This document shows, piece after piece, positions 32,846 to 41,184 of a stretch of DNA of 64,000 nucleotides (position 1 is the stretch's first letter; the number at the start of each line of letters is the position of its first letter). This stretch comes from Anaerobaca sp035448545. GTDB lineage: Bacteria; Planctomycetota; Phycisphaerae; Sedimentisphaerales; Anaerobacaceae. The position numbers were made by a program, and so were the translations under genes. The stretch spans positions 62,001 to 126,000 of the forward strand of contig DAOTJE010000006.1 in NCBI GenBank assembly GCA_035448545.1. Direction: 5' to 3'. The notes below the pieces were generated by a model, which worked only from the letters and a program-made list of their open reading frames with translations, was not told the DNA's origin and did not search any database.

Positions 32846-32908
32846 ATTGCAGTTTGGGCCTGTTTACGGGGCATCCTCCGCAAGCAGGCTCCTGTCGGAT
32901 TGCAGCAC

Positions 32909-32995
32909 GGAGAGGTGTCGGAGTGGCTGATCGAGCTGGTTTCGAAAACCAGTGTGTCCAACAGGGCACCGCGGGTTCGAATCCCGCCCTCTCCG
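32909..32995 (+). tRNA. tRNA-Ser (anticodon CGA)
   Basis: 87-nt class II tRNA. The acceptor stem pairs GGAGAGG (32909-32915) with CCTCTCC (32988-32994), discriminator G. The anticodon arm is CTGGT-TTCGAAA-ACCAG with anticodon CGA, reading UCG (Ser). A long variable arm (GTGTCC-AACA-GGGCAC) and a T-arm GCGGG-TTCGAAT-CCCGC complete the fold. CCA is not encoded (TTT follows). Confidence 0.97.
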
Positions 32996-33063
32996 TTTCT
33001 TGTGCCGATGTGGGTGCCGCGTGCGGTCTGCGTACTTGATGACAGAGGAGCCGCCGTCTTCAA

Positions 33064-34128
33064 ATGAAGACATCTCCGTCCGCCGACGCCAAACCGTCTG
33101 AACGTCCCGCGAGAAGAGTCTTCGCCAAGCTGGCCTTGGCCGTCATTGCTTTGTTGTTGGCTCTCTGCGTCCTGGAGGTCGTTCTGCGGTGCCTCTTCCC
33201 ACTCTACACGGCCGGCGGAGTCATCGGACTGTACCAATACGACGCGGAATTAGGGGACCGTCTTCGCCCCGGCATCCACTTCACGCGGACGACCGATTAT
33301 CAGGAGGAGATGCACACCAACAGGCTGGGGACGGTCAATTTTCAGGAGACGTTCGAGCGATACGAGCGAATCGTGTTTGCGGTGGGCGATTCGTACACCC
33401 AAGGGACCGGCCTGCCGGCCGATGCATCCTATCCCTTTCAGCTCGACCTGCAGCTGAACATGCATAACGGCGTGTATCAACCGACGTATGGGGTTGTCAA
33501 CCTGGGGCTTTCCGCCTATGGGTTGGAGCAGACGCTCATCTGCCTGCGCCGCTATGCCGGCATCCTGGGTCGGCCCGACTATATTCTTTTCCTGGGCTGC
33601 GATAACGACTATGCGGACGATATCGAATTCCGCGAGGGGGACCGTCACCGTCATTTGACGGAAGGCAATCCCCATTGGGGCCCCTGGCTCAAACCGGTGC
33701 AGTGGCTGACCGTCAAAAGCGAGATCGGCAAGCGATTGAAGGTCGCGATCCGTACGGTGCAGAAGCGGCGCCGACTGCGGGCGTCAAAGCCGCCAACAGC
33801 CGGGCAACAAGCCCCATGTCGAGCCGCCCTGGAAGAACCTGTCCTCATAAGATTGCTGGAAGCCGCCGCAGAACTGGACGCGACGCTGGTGGTCAGTTGG
33901 GCCGCCCTCCCGGATGATCCATCGCCCTCGTACCAGTGGTTCAAGGAGTGGGCCCGCTCCCACAATGTCGCCTTTGCGGACTGGCATGGACGCGTCCAAT
34001 CGGTGTGCCAGGTCATGGAAAGCCTTCCGACGTTGAATGCCCACTCCGGCGGCCACTATCGGACATGGGTCAACACGATGATCGCTGCATCCTTCGCCGA
34101 GCAGATCCGCGCTGCAGAACGCCCTTGA
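33064..34128 (+). CDS. Membrane-anchored SGNH/GDSL-type hydrolase
   Basis: 354 residues. One N-terminal membrane helix (about 22-42) anchors a periplasmic SGNH hydrolase. Block I is VFAVGDSYTQG with candidate Ser110; block II is around VVNLGLSAYGLEQT (Gly); block III LFLGCDNDYADD carries the Asn-Asp-like pair; the C-terminal block is LNAHSGGHYRTW, where a His is present but the usual Asp of D-x-x-H is Asn/Ala-like, so the triad may be a dyad or the protein may be poorly active. Such proteins O-acetylate or de-acetylate polysaccharides (AlgX/AlgJ-like). It opens the polysaccharide region and is convergent with the next gene. Confidence 0.78.
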   Translation: MKTSPSADAKPSERPARRVFAKLALAVIALLLALCVLEVVLRCLFPLYTAGGVIGLYQYDAELGDRLRPGIHFTRTTDYQEEMHTNRLGTVNFQETFERYERIVFAVGDSYTQGTGLPADASYPFQLDLQLNMHNGVYQPTYGVVNLGLSAYGLEQTLICLRRYAGILGRPDYILFLGCDNDYADDIEFREGDRHRHLTEGNPHWGPWLKPVQWLTVKSEIGKRLKVAIRTVQKRRRLRASKPPTAGQQAPCRAALEEPVLIRLLEAAAELDATLVVSWAALPDDPSPSYQWFKEWARSHNVAFADWHGRVQSVCQVMESLPTLNAHSGGHYRTWVNTMIAASFAEQIRAAERP

Positions 34129-34150
34129 AGTCGTGTTGGTCGCAGATGGA

Positions 34151-35482
34151 TCAACGGCCGGAGGAATCGTCGAAGGCAACGCGCCAGGCTGGGATCTCCG
34201 ACGGCATGGCGCTGCTCAGGCAGGGTCCCCAGACGTCCAACGATGCTCTTGCGATGATGCCGCGGGCGCTGTCGATCTCGCCTTCCAACCAGGCCTCGGC
34301 CTGGCGACCGGGGCAGAACAGGCTGATCCCGACGGTATCGCCGTCAACCAAACCAAACCACTCAACCTCCATCATATCTCCGTCCGGCAGTCTCAGAGAG
34401 CCTCGGGAGCCTTCGAAACGGGTGCTTTCAAAGACGAGAGTCAATTCACCTACAGGGGTGGCTTTACTGTCCCGGACCTCGTAGGTTCGCGTCGTGACAA
34501 TGGGTTCGGACCCCGCCATATCCCACCGCAGGTAGCTGCGCAGCGTCACGAGCACGTTTACGTAGACATCCAGATGAGGCAGGTTGGTCCCATCAATGTA
34601 CGTCAGTTCGTCCTCCTGGGGATCGGCCCCCGTCGGATTGTCCTCCAGGGCGATGTATTCGAGGGCATCCATGTACCACGTGATTGCCTCGATCCAGTCC
34701 CGCCGGGCCTGCTGGATCAATCCAAGGCTGTTGGCGTCTGCTTCCCGCATCGGCCAGTCCGCCAGACGCCGCACCCATTCGATCAGAAGGTTGCCGTCCC
34801 CGACGGTCTCGCGAAGCTCAAACCGACCCGAGGCCGCTTCATACACATACGGCTTCTCGTCGCACACCATTTGCGCTCGCAGCACTCCCCTGTAAGCCAG
34901 GAGCAGGCCTCTGAGAATCAGCACGTCGCCGTAATCGATCTCCAGATCGCCGGTCAGTCCCGTCTCCTCGGGGGGCACGTACATCACAAACGGTGTGGGC
35001 GCATCCTCAATGGAATCCAGCTCCGCAAGGATCGACTCCAATCGGGGCAGGATGGACTCGCCGAGCGCCCGGCGCACATGATTCGGGTCCCTTTCAGGAA
35101 GCAGCGGATGTGGGCCGATCGGCTCGACTGAATTCCTGGAGCGTACACCATCAAGCGTATCGAGGGCCCGTGCAACTCCAAACCCGTCCGCCAGCTCCAG
35201 GAAATCGCCGACATCCAAGGCATCACTGTGGTCGACGAAGAGCATGGCGGCTTCCGTTATCGCCCGCAGGAAGGTCAATTCGCGGTCCGTCTTGCAGTCA
35301 GGGCAGTTGGCATCCTCGATTCCGGCAAGAAAGATGTCGTGCGCATCGGCGAGACCCGCAGGCGTCCACTGACACATGTGCATGCGGCCCGCCAGAGCGT
35401 AGTCGTCGGCCGAGAGAGCGGAGGCCACCGCCGTCAGGCCACAACAGGTCAGAACGATCCAAGCGGCAATTCGCTTACCCAT
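34151..35482 (-). CDS. Secreted protein of unknown family, second cistron of a pair
   Basis: 443 residues from ATG 35482 (MGKRIAAWIVLTCCGLTAVASA), preceded by AGGGGACCAGGG; the frame is open upstream but overlaps the LptC-like gene. Signal peptide then an all-helical N-terminal half (DDYALAGRMHMCQWTPAGLADAHDIFLAGIEDANCPDCKTD, with a CPDC pair) resembling a degenerate repeat solenoid, and a C-terminal beta-rich part of about 110 residues (YEVRDSKATPVGELTLVFESTRFEG.. LRLPDGDMMEVEWFG). I recognise no family. It overlaps the previous cistron by 34 nt, so the two are co-expressed and may act together in the envelope. Confidence 0.7.
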   Translation of the reverse strand: MGKRIAAWIVLTCCGLTAVASALSADDYALAGRMHMCQWTPAGLADAHDIFLAGIEDANCPDCKTDRELTFLRAITEAAMLFVDHSDALDVGDFLELADGFGVARALDTLDGVRSRNSVEPIGPHPLLPERDPNHVRRALGESILPRLESILAELDSIEDAPTPFVMYVPPEETGLTGDLEIDYGDVLILRGLLLAYRGVLRAQMVCDEKPYVYEAASGRFELRETVGDGNLLIEWVRRLADWPMREADANSLGLIQQARRDWIEAITWYMDALEYIALEDNPTGADPQEDELTYIDGTNLPHLDVYVNVLVTLRSYLRWDMAGSEPIVTTRTYEVRDSKATPVGELTLVFESTRFEGSRGSLRLPDGDMMEVEWFGLVDGDTVGISLFCPGRQAEAWLEGEIDSARGIIARASLDVWGPCLSSAMPSEIPAWRVAFDDSSGR

Positions 35483-36288
35483 CCCTGGTCCCCTTCCATT
35501 CTCGAAAAGTCTGCACCTGTCGGCTTCAGTTCCTTGCTGAATTGCGCGCATCGTCCCGTCCGCATTCCTCCCCCGCACTTCAGCGAATAGTGTCCTGGGA
35601 CGACGATGCACTCGTCCTTCGCATCCATCTCCACCCAATTGCTCTCCAGGACCACCTCGGGCGTCGTCACCGTGACATGTCCCCGCAGCACCATCCGCGG
35701 CGCGTCAGATCGCAATGTCGCGTGTTGGCACTGCACGTGGAAGATCGTCCGGTCGTCCTGGCAGACTCTCCAATCCAGTTGTTTGATCCGGACCTCGGTT
35801 GTGTTCGCCATGTCGACGGGAATCGACCAGTCGGCGACCGATTGCTCCATCTCGTTGAAAAGACCCAGCGGATTGGCGCCCCACGCACCGCCTCGGCGCG
35901 GCGCCAGCAGGGCGTGAAAATCCGAAAGCTCTACGCCGTCTGCAAACAGCACCGCCCGAAGGTTTTCGACATACACGACCTTGAGCGAAGCCGTCTTGAA
36001 GACCCCCAGATCGCCGTTCTCGGCGCGGAGGTTGTCGAAGGCAATCCGCCAGGCAGGCGCAGCTTCGGTTGAGGAATGCCTCCGCCATGCCGTCAGAGCA
36101 CCTGTCTCATTGCGCTCCAATGGCGAAACACAGTCTGAGGGAACCCCCGCCTTGCGCGGTTGCCCGGAGAGTCCCGCATGAAGGCCGACTGCGATGATAC
36201 CTGCCGACCAGAACACTAACAGGCGCACCAGGTTGTGTTTGCTCAGAAGATCCGATAACGTGTCATCCAGGCTCACTCTGTAATCCAT
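35449..36288 (-). CDS. Membrane-anchored LptC/OstA-like beta-jellyroll protein
   Basis: 279 residues with one N-terminal membrane helix (about 20-40, LVRLLVFWSAGIIAVGLHAGL). The periplasmic part is beta-rich with the repeating pattern of LptC/LptA sheets: VRIKQLDWRVCQDDRTIFHVQCQHATLRSDAPRMVLRGHVTVTTPEVVLESNWVEMDAKDECIVVPGHYSL. Length and topology (short anchor plus one jellyroll) fit LptC, which passes lipopolysaccharide to the periplasmic bridge; identity is inferred from this pattern, not from a match. It is the first cistron of a two-gene unit divergent from the polysaccharide operon. Confidence 0.6.
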   Translation of the reverse strand: MDYRVSLDDTLSDLLSKHNLVRLLVFWSAGIIAVGLHAGLSGQPRKAGVPSDCVSPLERNETGALTAWRRHSSTEAAPAWRIAFDNLRAENGDLGVFKTASLKVVYVENLRAVLFADGVELSDFHALLAPRRGGAWGANPLGLFNEMEQSVADWSIPVDMANTTEVRIKQLDWRVCQDDRTIFHVQCQHATLRSDAPRMVLRGHVTVTTPEVVLESNWVEMDAKDECIVVPGHYSLKCGGGMRTGRCAQFSKELKPTGADFSRMEGDQGWVSELPLGSF

Positions 36289-36435
36289 GGATCTGCTCCT
36301 GTCGTTCTTCCGTCTGTATCGGTTAATCCGGTGGTGTTAAATGAGGTAATCTGGGAAACTAAGGGGAGTTTGCCGAGAAAATTCAGGGCGAATTGGTCAG
36401 ATGGCAGAGTCCACGGCATTCCGGCTGCGGGGGTC

Positions 36436-36464
36436 TTGACATAGGCCTTTTGCAGACCTATACT
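36436..36464 (+). promoter_or_regulatory. Strong sigma70-like promoter of the polysaccharide operon
   Basis: TTGACA (36436-36441), exactly 17 nt, TATACT (36459-36464): the best promoter match in the window. Predicted leader of about 75 nt before the flippase ATG at 36546. Confidence 0.7.
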
Positions 36465-36545
36465 TGCGCCTTTGGCCACGGTCCCAGCGCCGACGATGGA
36501 TGTACTGTTGGCCGGCCGACCTGCACAGAAGGGCTGCCCTCCAAG

Positions 36546-37850
36546 ATGTCAAAGACGCTCAAAGCGACGTGGCGTAAGCACCATACGATCCTGGGCAATT
36601 TCTTCTCGCTGAGCGTTCTTCAGGTAGCGACGTATCTGGCGCCGGTGATCACCCTGCCATATCTGGTCCGCGTCCTGGGCCCGTCGCGATTCGGACTGGT
36701 CGAGCTGGCCCATGCCGTCGCCGTGTATCTGGTCATTCTGACGGACTACGGATTCAATCTCTCCGCGACCCGGGAGATCTCCCTGTGCCGGAACGACTCG
36801 AAGAGGCTGTCGGAGATCTTCTCGGCGGTCATGCTCCTGAAGCTGCTGCTGACCGTCGCGAGCCTCATCGCCCTGGCAGGGGCGGTTCTTGCCGTACCCA
36901 AGCTGCGAGGCGACTGGGCGGTCTACCTTCTGGCGTTCGGCACCGTCATCGGGCAATGCCTGTTTCCGATCTGGCTGTTCCAGGGCCTCGAGCGGATGAA
37001 GTACACCGCCATCCTGACGATTCTCTCGAAGCTGGTGATCACCGTCTCGATCTTCGTATTCATCCGACAGAGCGACGATTACATCTACGTTCCGGTACTT
37101 GAGTCGGTCGGGACAATTGCCATGGGTCTGGCCGGGTTGCTCGTGGCCCTGCGAGAGTTCCCCGTTCGCTTCGCCCCGCCGTCAAGGGCACTCCTGAGAC
37201 AGGAGCTTGCCGAGGGCTGGCATTTGTTCATCTCCAAGATGTCGATCACACTGTACACCACGAGCAACACCGTCATCCTGGGGCTGTTCACAAACAACAC
37301 GTTCGTCGCGTACTATGTCGCCGGCGAGAAAATCGTGCGAGCGATCCAGGGGCTTCAGTTGCCTCTCTCGCAGGCGGTGTACCCGTACATCGGCAAGCTG
37401 GCGGCCGAATCGAAGGACGCCGCACTGGCGTTCGCGGCGCGAATGACCGAGATCGTGGGCATCGTCGCGCTGGCCCTGTCGGTGGGACTGTTCTTCGCAG
37501 CCGAACCGCTCGGCAGGTTGATTCTGGGCGGGCAGTTCGACGCCAGCGTGCCGGTCATACGTATCCTGTCGCTGTTGCCTTTCGTGTGCAGTCTGAGCAA
37601 CATCTTCGGGGTGCAGATCATGATCAACTTCGGACTGAAGAAGACGCTGACGAAGATTCTGGCTATCGCAGGCGTCGTGAATGTTGTTCTGGTCTTCATC
37701 CTCGTCGCACCCCTGCATCACGTCGGCGTCAGCATCGCCGTGCTGCTGACGGAGGTTTCCATCGCGATCGCGACATACGTCGCTCTGCGACAGAACGGGC
37801 TGGACGTTTTCCGGCGGCACAGGAACACGGAGCCGGATCATGGTCTATGA
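36546..37850 (+). CDS. Wzx-type polysaccharide flippase
   Basis: 434 residues from ATG 36546; the frame is open upstream to 36393 but passes through the promoter. Twelve to fourteen membrane helices with the polysaccharide-biosynthesis/MOP signature near the N-terminus (NFFSLSVLQVATYLAPVITLPYLVRVLGPSRFGLVELAHAVAVYL). Flips undecaprenyl-PP-linked repeat units across the inner membrane before polymerisation. First cistron of a run in which neighbours overlap or nearly abut: it overlaps the UDP-galactopyranose mutase by 11 nt. Confidence 0.9.
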   Translation: MSKTLKATWRKHHTILGNFFSLSVLQVATYLAPVITLPYLVRVLGPSRFGLVELAHAVAVYLVILTDYGFNLSATREISLCRNDSKRLSEIFSAVMLLKLLLTVASLIALAGAVLAVPKLRGDWAVYLLAFGTVIGQCLFPIWLFQGLERMKYTAILTILSKLVITVSIFVFIRQSDDYIYVPVLESVGTIAMGLAGLLVALREFPVRFAPPSRALLRQELAEGWHLFISKMSITLYTTSNTVILGLFTNNTFVAYYVAGEKIVRAIQGLQLPLSQAVYPYIGKLAAESKDAALAFAARMTEIVGIVALALSVGLFFAAEPLGRLILGGQFDASVPVIRILSLLPFVCSLSNIFGVQIMINFGLKKTLTKILAIAGVVNVVLVFILVAPLHHVGVSIAVLLTEVSIAIATYVALRQNGLDVFRRHRNTEPDHGL

Positions 37851-38937
37851 TTGCCTGATCGTCGGTGCGGGCTGGGCCGGCTGTGTCCTGGCCGAAAGAC
37901 TGGCCAACGGACTTGGGCAGAAGGTCTTGCTCGTCGAGCGCCGCGACCATATCGGCGGCAATGCGTACGACTTCACCGACGCGCATGGCATTGTCGTTCA
38001 GCGGTACGGGCCTCACATCTTCCACACCCACGCCAAAGAGGTCTGGGATTATGTCAGCCAGTTCACGGACTGGAACGGGTACGTTCATCGCGTCCTGGCG
38101 CAGGTTGCAGATCGGGTGGTCCATCTTCCGATCAGTCTCGATACGCTGGAACGACTGTACGACCGGCCGTTCACGGCCGAGCAGGCCCGCGCGTTCTATG
38201 CCAAGCGCCGCGTGCCAACCGAGCGAATCGAAAACGCGCGGGACGTCGTGGTCTCCCAGGTTGGGCGGGAGTTGTACGAGCTGTTCTATGAGCACTACAC
38301 GAAGAAACTGTGGGGCCTCTACCCTCACGAACTGGCGCCCCAGGTCACCCGGCGGGTGCCCATCCGATTCGACAGGGACACACGGTACTTCGACGATCCG
38401 TATCAGGGTGTTCCCAAGGATGGCTTCACGCGCATGTTCGAACGCATGATCGCGTCACCCTGCATCTCTCTTCGACTGCGCACGGACTATCGATCGGTCG
38501 CGACGTCGGAACGGTTTGGCCGGCTCATCTACACGGGGCCTATCGACGAGTACTTCGACCACATCTATGGCCGCCTGCCCTACAGGAGTCTGACGTTCCG
38601 ATTCGAGACGCTCGACATGGAACGATTCCAGAACGCCGGGGTCGTTAATTATCCCGGCGAACAGGATTACATCCGTATCACCGAGTTCAAGCACCTGACG
38701 TTGCAGAAGCATCCCCAGACGACGATCTGCTATGAATACGGAGCGGCCGAAGGCCCGCCGTGCTACCCGGTTCCCACGGTGGACAACCTGAGGCTGTACG
38801 AACGGTACAAGGCCAGAGCCGAGGAGTTGGAGCGTGTCCGCTTCGTCGGCCGACTCGCTCAGTACGAGTATCTGAACATGGATCAGGTCGTCGAGCGGGC
38901 CCTGGCTGTGTTCGAAGAGATCCGAACCGATGGCTGA
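37840..38937 (+). CDS. glf: UDP-galactopyranose mutase
   Basis: 365 residues. Flavoenzyme that converts UDP-galactopyranose to UDP-galactofuranose. FAD-binding GAGWAG at the start (YDCLIVGAGWAGCVLAERL) and the ERRDHIGGNAYD fingerprint; family motifs YGPHIFHTHAKEVWDYVSQFTDW, LPISLDTLERLY, GLYPHELAPQVTRRVPIRFDRDTRYFDDPYQGVPKDGFTRMFERM, and YEYGAAEGPPCYPVPT. All agree with Glf; length is standard. It sits between a flippase (11-nt overlap) and a GlfT-like transferase (8-nt overlap), which shows that the polymer made here contains galactofuranose. Confidence 0.97.
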   Translation: MVYDCLIVGAGWAGCVLAERLANGLGQKVLLVERRDHIGGNAYDFTDAHGIVVQRYGPHIFHTHAKEVWDYVSQFTDWNGYVHRVLAQVADRVVHLPISLDTLERLYDRPFTAEQARAFYAKRRVPTERIENARDVVVSQVGRELYELFYEHYTKKLWGLYPHELAPQVTRRVPIRFDRDTRYFDDPYQGVPKDGFTRMFERMIASPCISLRLRTDYRSVATSERFGRLIYTGPIDEYFDHIYGRLPYRSLTFRFETLDMERFQNAGVVNYPGEQDYIRITEFKHLTLQKHPQTTICYEYGAAEGPPCYPVPTVDNLRLYERYKARAEELERVRFVGRLAQYEYLNMDQVVERALAVFEEIRTDG

Positions 38938-39943
38938 GAGAGAACGCGAACGGATCGCCGCGATTGTGGTCACCTACAACAGGAAGACCCTGTTGCTGCG
39001 ATGCCTCGCAGCGCTGTTGGGGCAAAGCCGTCGGCTCGACGCCATCTACATCATCGACAATCACTCCACGGACGGGACATACGGAGAACTGGTGAACAGA
39101 AGCCTGATCGCGCCAACTGTGTTCCATGCAGAAGACGTGTGCGAGCAGGTCAAAGTCGTCGACGTGCCGTCCCCGCCAGGCGGGTCCGTAGCGATTCACT
39201 ATGTGAGGATGCCCGAGAACACCGGCGGTGCCGGCGGCTTTCACGAGGGGATGAAGCGCAGCGCTGCGGCGGATTTCGACTGGCTGTGGCTGATGGACGA
39301 TGACCTGCTGCCCGCCGGCGATGCGCTGGAGGCACTGGTCGTCAGGAGGGACTCTCTGGCAAGGACCTCGACTCGTCCGTTCCTCCTGAACTGCGTCGTC
39401 CTGTCGCAGGACCATGCGGACAATGACGCACTGGCCTTTCCACTCCAGGAGATCACCACGAAGGGTCATCCCCGACTGGGTGTGTACCACTGGCGCCTGT
39501 CGGAAGTGACCGGCAAGGTGCGCGATGGAGTCTACCGTTGGGCCTGTCCGTTCAATGGGACGCTGGTTCCCGTCGACGCGCTGGGGGAGATCGGTCTGCC
39601 CAACAGGGAGTTCTTCATCCGAGGGGATGAACAGGACTTCCTCTGGCGGGCCGCCCGGAAGCTCGACCTGTATACCGTCATCGACAGCAAGGCATACCAT
39701 CCGAGGCCGCGAGTTGACGCGTTCGACTGGAAGCAGTACTATCACATCCGTAATATGTTGATCGTGAATGGCCACTTCAATCTCCGATGGCTGAGGAACC
39801 TCAAGTTGATTGTCCTGAGTCTGGCGCTCGGGTTACGCCACGGTCCGCGCGGCACGGCCCTGGTCGTCCGCGCGATTGCCGATGGGCTCACCGGCCGCCT
39901 GGGCAGGAGAGAACAGGTACACACATGGCTCGATATCTCGTGA
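38930..39943 (+). CDS. GT2 galactofuranosyltransferase-like protein (GlfT type)
   Basis: 337 residues. GT-A fold transferase: IAAIVVTYNRKTLLLRCLAALLGQ, DAIYIIDNHSTDGT and the metal-binding WLMDDDLLPAGDALEAL (DDD). The segment YVRMPENTGGAGGFHEGMKR matches galactofuranosyltransferases and related rhamnosyltransferases, and WACPFNGTLVPVDALGEIGLPNREFFIRGDEQDFLWRA supplies the acceptor-side catalytic acid (DEQDF). Its position directly after glf makes UDP-galactofuranose the obvious donor; the acceptor is unknown. C-terminal amphipathic region suggests membrane association. Confidence 0.88.
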   Translation: MAERERERIAAIVVTYNRKTLLLRCLAALLGQSRRLDAIYIIDNHSTDGTYGELVNRSLIAPTVFHAEDVCEQVKVVDVPSPPGGSVAIHYVRMPENTGGAGGFHEGMKRSAAADFDWLWLMDDDLLPAGDALEALVVRRDSLARTSTRPFLLNCVVLSQDHADNDALAFPLQEITTKGHPRLGVYHWRLSEVTGKVRDGVYRWACPFNGTLVPVDALGEIGLPNREFFIRGDEQDFLWRAARKLDLYTVIDSKAYHPRPRVDAFDWKQYYHIRNMLIVNGHFNLRWLRNLKLIVLSLALGLRHGPRGTALVVRAIADGLTGRLGRREQVHTWLDIS

Positions 39944-41178
39944 ATCCGCTGTTCCTCTACCTGGCGATCTGGATCCCGGTCGTAATCCTGTACGTGGCGG
40001 GAGTGAACACCCGGTTCTTCCCCACGCCCACCCCTCGGCTCTACTGGGCGGTGGCTCTGAGCGTCTCGGCCTTCGTGCTGGGCTGCCTGACATGGCGCCT
40101 CATCCGACGCACCAGGACCGACGCCGACAGACTCTTCTGGTCCGCCGCTCCTCCGCTGAGCGCCAAATCGCTGCGACGCTACCTGCGGATTACCCTGGTT
40201 TTCGGCCTGCTGGCGGTGGCGTGTTCCGCCCTGCGTGTGGTGGTCCTGGCCAAGACGTACGAAATCGATCTGCTGCGGCTCGTCACCGATTCCATCCTGT
40301 GGCGAGAAACGCTGACCCGTCCGATTACGCCGGACCTGATCGCCATTCGGGCCTGCACCATCGCCATCACGGTGACGTGCAGCGTGTTTTCCATCGGCTT
40401 CGTCCTGCTGGGCATCCTGCTCTATCTCGGCCGTGAGCGACGGCGCTATGCGACGGTGGCCCTGTTCCTGCTGACCACGCTGGGCGTGGGCCTGCTCAGC
40501 CTCGCACGAAAGGAAGTCACGATCAACATCGCCTTCCTGGTGCTGTCCTACCTGTTCATGCATCAGTGCTACCGCACTCGACGGTCCCGCGAGGTCGTCC
40601 TGCACCTGGTTGTCCCGGCCGTGGCTCTGATCGTCTTGTTTGTATTGGTCGATGTTCTGCTGCGAAAGGGCTCCAACTATGATCCCGCCAACCGCTGGAG
40701 GGGATTCTTCCTTTCGATCTACTGGTACATCGCCTCCCCCCTGGCGGCGTTCGGCGAGTTTCTCAAGACCCACGACGGTGAATGGCGCCTCGGGGAGAGT
40801 GTCTTCCTGCCCATATACAAGTGGCTGGCCCGCGCCCATCTGGTTCCGCCGGGCGATGCCATGAGCATCATGTACATGGAGAAGATCTACATTCCGTACA
40901 TGGCGAACGTGTACACATACCTGCGCAACATCTACGAGGATTTCGGTTTCGTCGGCCTGGCCGTCCTCCCGTATCTGCTGGGGCTTCTGGCCGCGGGCTT
41001 GCGGCGGCGGGCCGGACAATCCGTCCCGTATCTGAACTTCTACCTGATCGTTCTGATCGTGATCCTGTTCACGTTCTACGACCACCTGCTGATATCCAAT
41101 CAGTACTACTTGCAGGCGTTCTTCGGATATCTGCTCTTCCGCTCTCGGCTTCCGGAGACGGGGGCTGAGGGACTATAG
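39925..41178 (+). CDS. Wzy-like O-antigen/exopolysaccharide polymerase
   Basis: 417 residues from ATG 39925 (MARYLVNPLFLYLAIWIPVVILY), overlapping the previous gene by 19 nt; the frame upstream belongs to another gene. Ten to eleven membrane helices and two sizeable periplasmic loops, e.g. the one with LRKGSNYDPANRWRGFFLSIYWYIASPLAAFGEFLKTHDGEWRLGESVFLP, and a later NIYEDFGFVGLAVLPYLLG, the pattern of oligosaccharide repeat-unit polymerases. Sequence in this family is poorly conserved, so identity rests on topology and on its place between flippase and transferases. Confidence 0.8.
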   Translation: MARYLVNPLFLYLAIWIPVVILYVAGVNTRFFPTPTPRLYWAVALSVSAFVLGCLTWRLIRRTRTDADRLFWSAAPPLSAKSLRRYLRITLVFGLLAVACSALRVVVLAKTYEIDLLRLVTDSILWRETLTRPITPDLIAIRACTIAITVTCSVFSIGFVLLGILLYLGRERRRYATVALFLLTTLGVGLLSLARKEVTINIAFLVLSYLFMHQCYRTRRSREVVLHLVVPAVALIVLFVLVDVLLRKGSNYDPANRWRGFFLSIYWYIASPLAAFGEFLKTHDGEWRLGESVFLPIYKWLARAHLVPPGDAMSIMYMEKIYIPYMANVYTYLRNIYEDFGFVGLAVLPYLLGLLAAGLRRRAGQSVPYLNFYLIVLIVILFTFYDHLLISNQYYLQAFFGYLLFRSRLPETGAEGL

Positions 41179-41184
41179 CGATCG

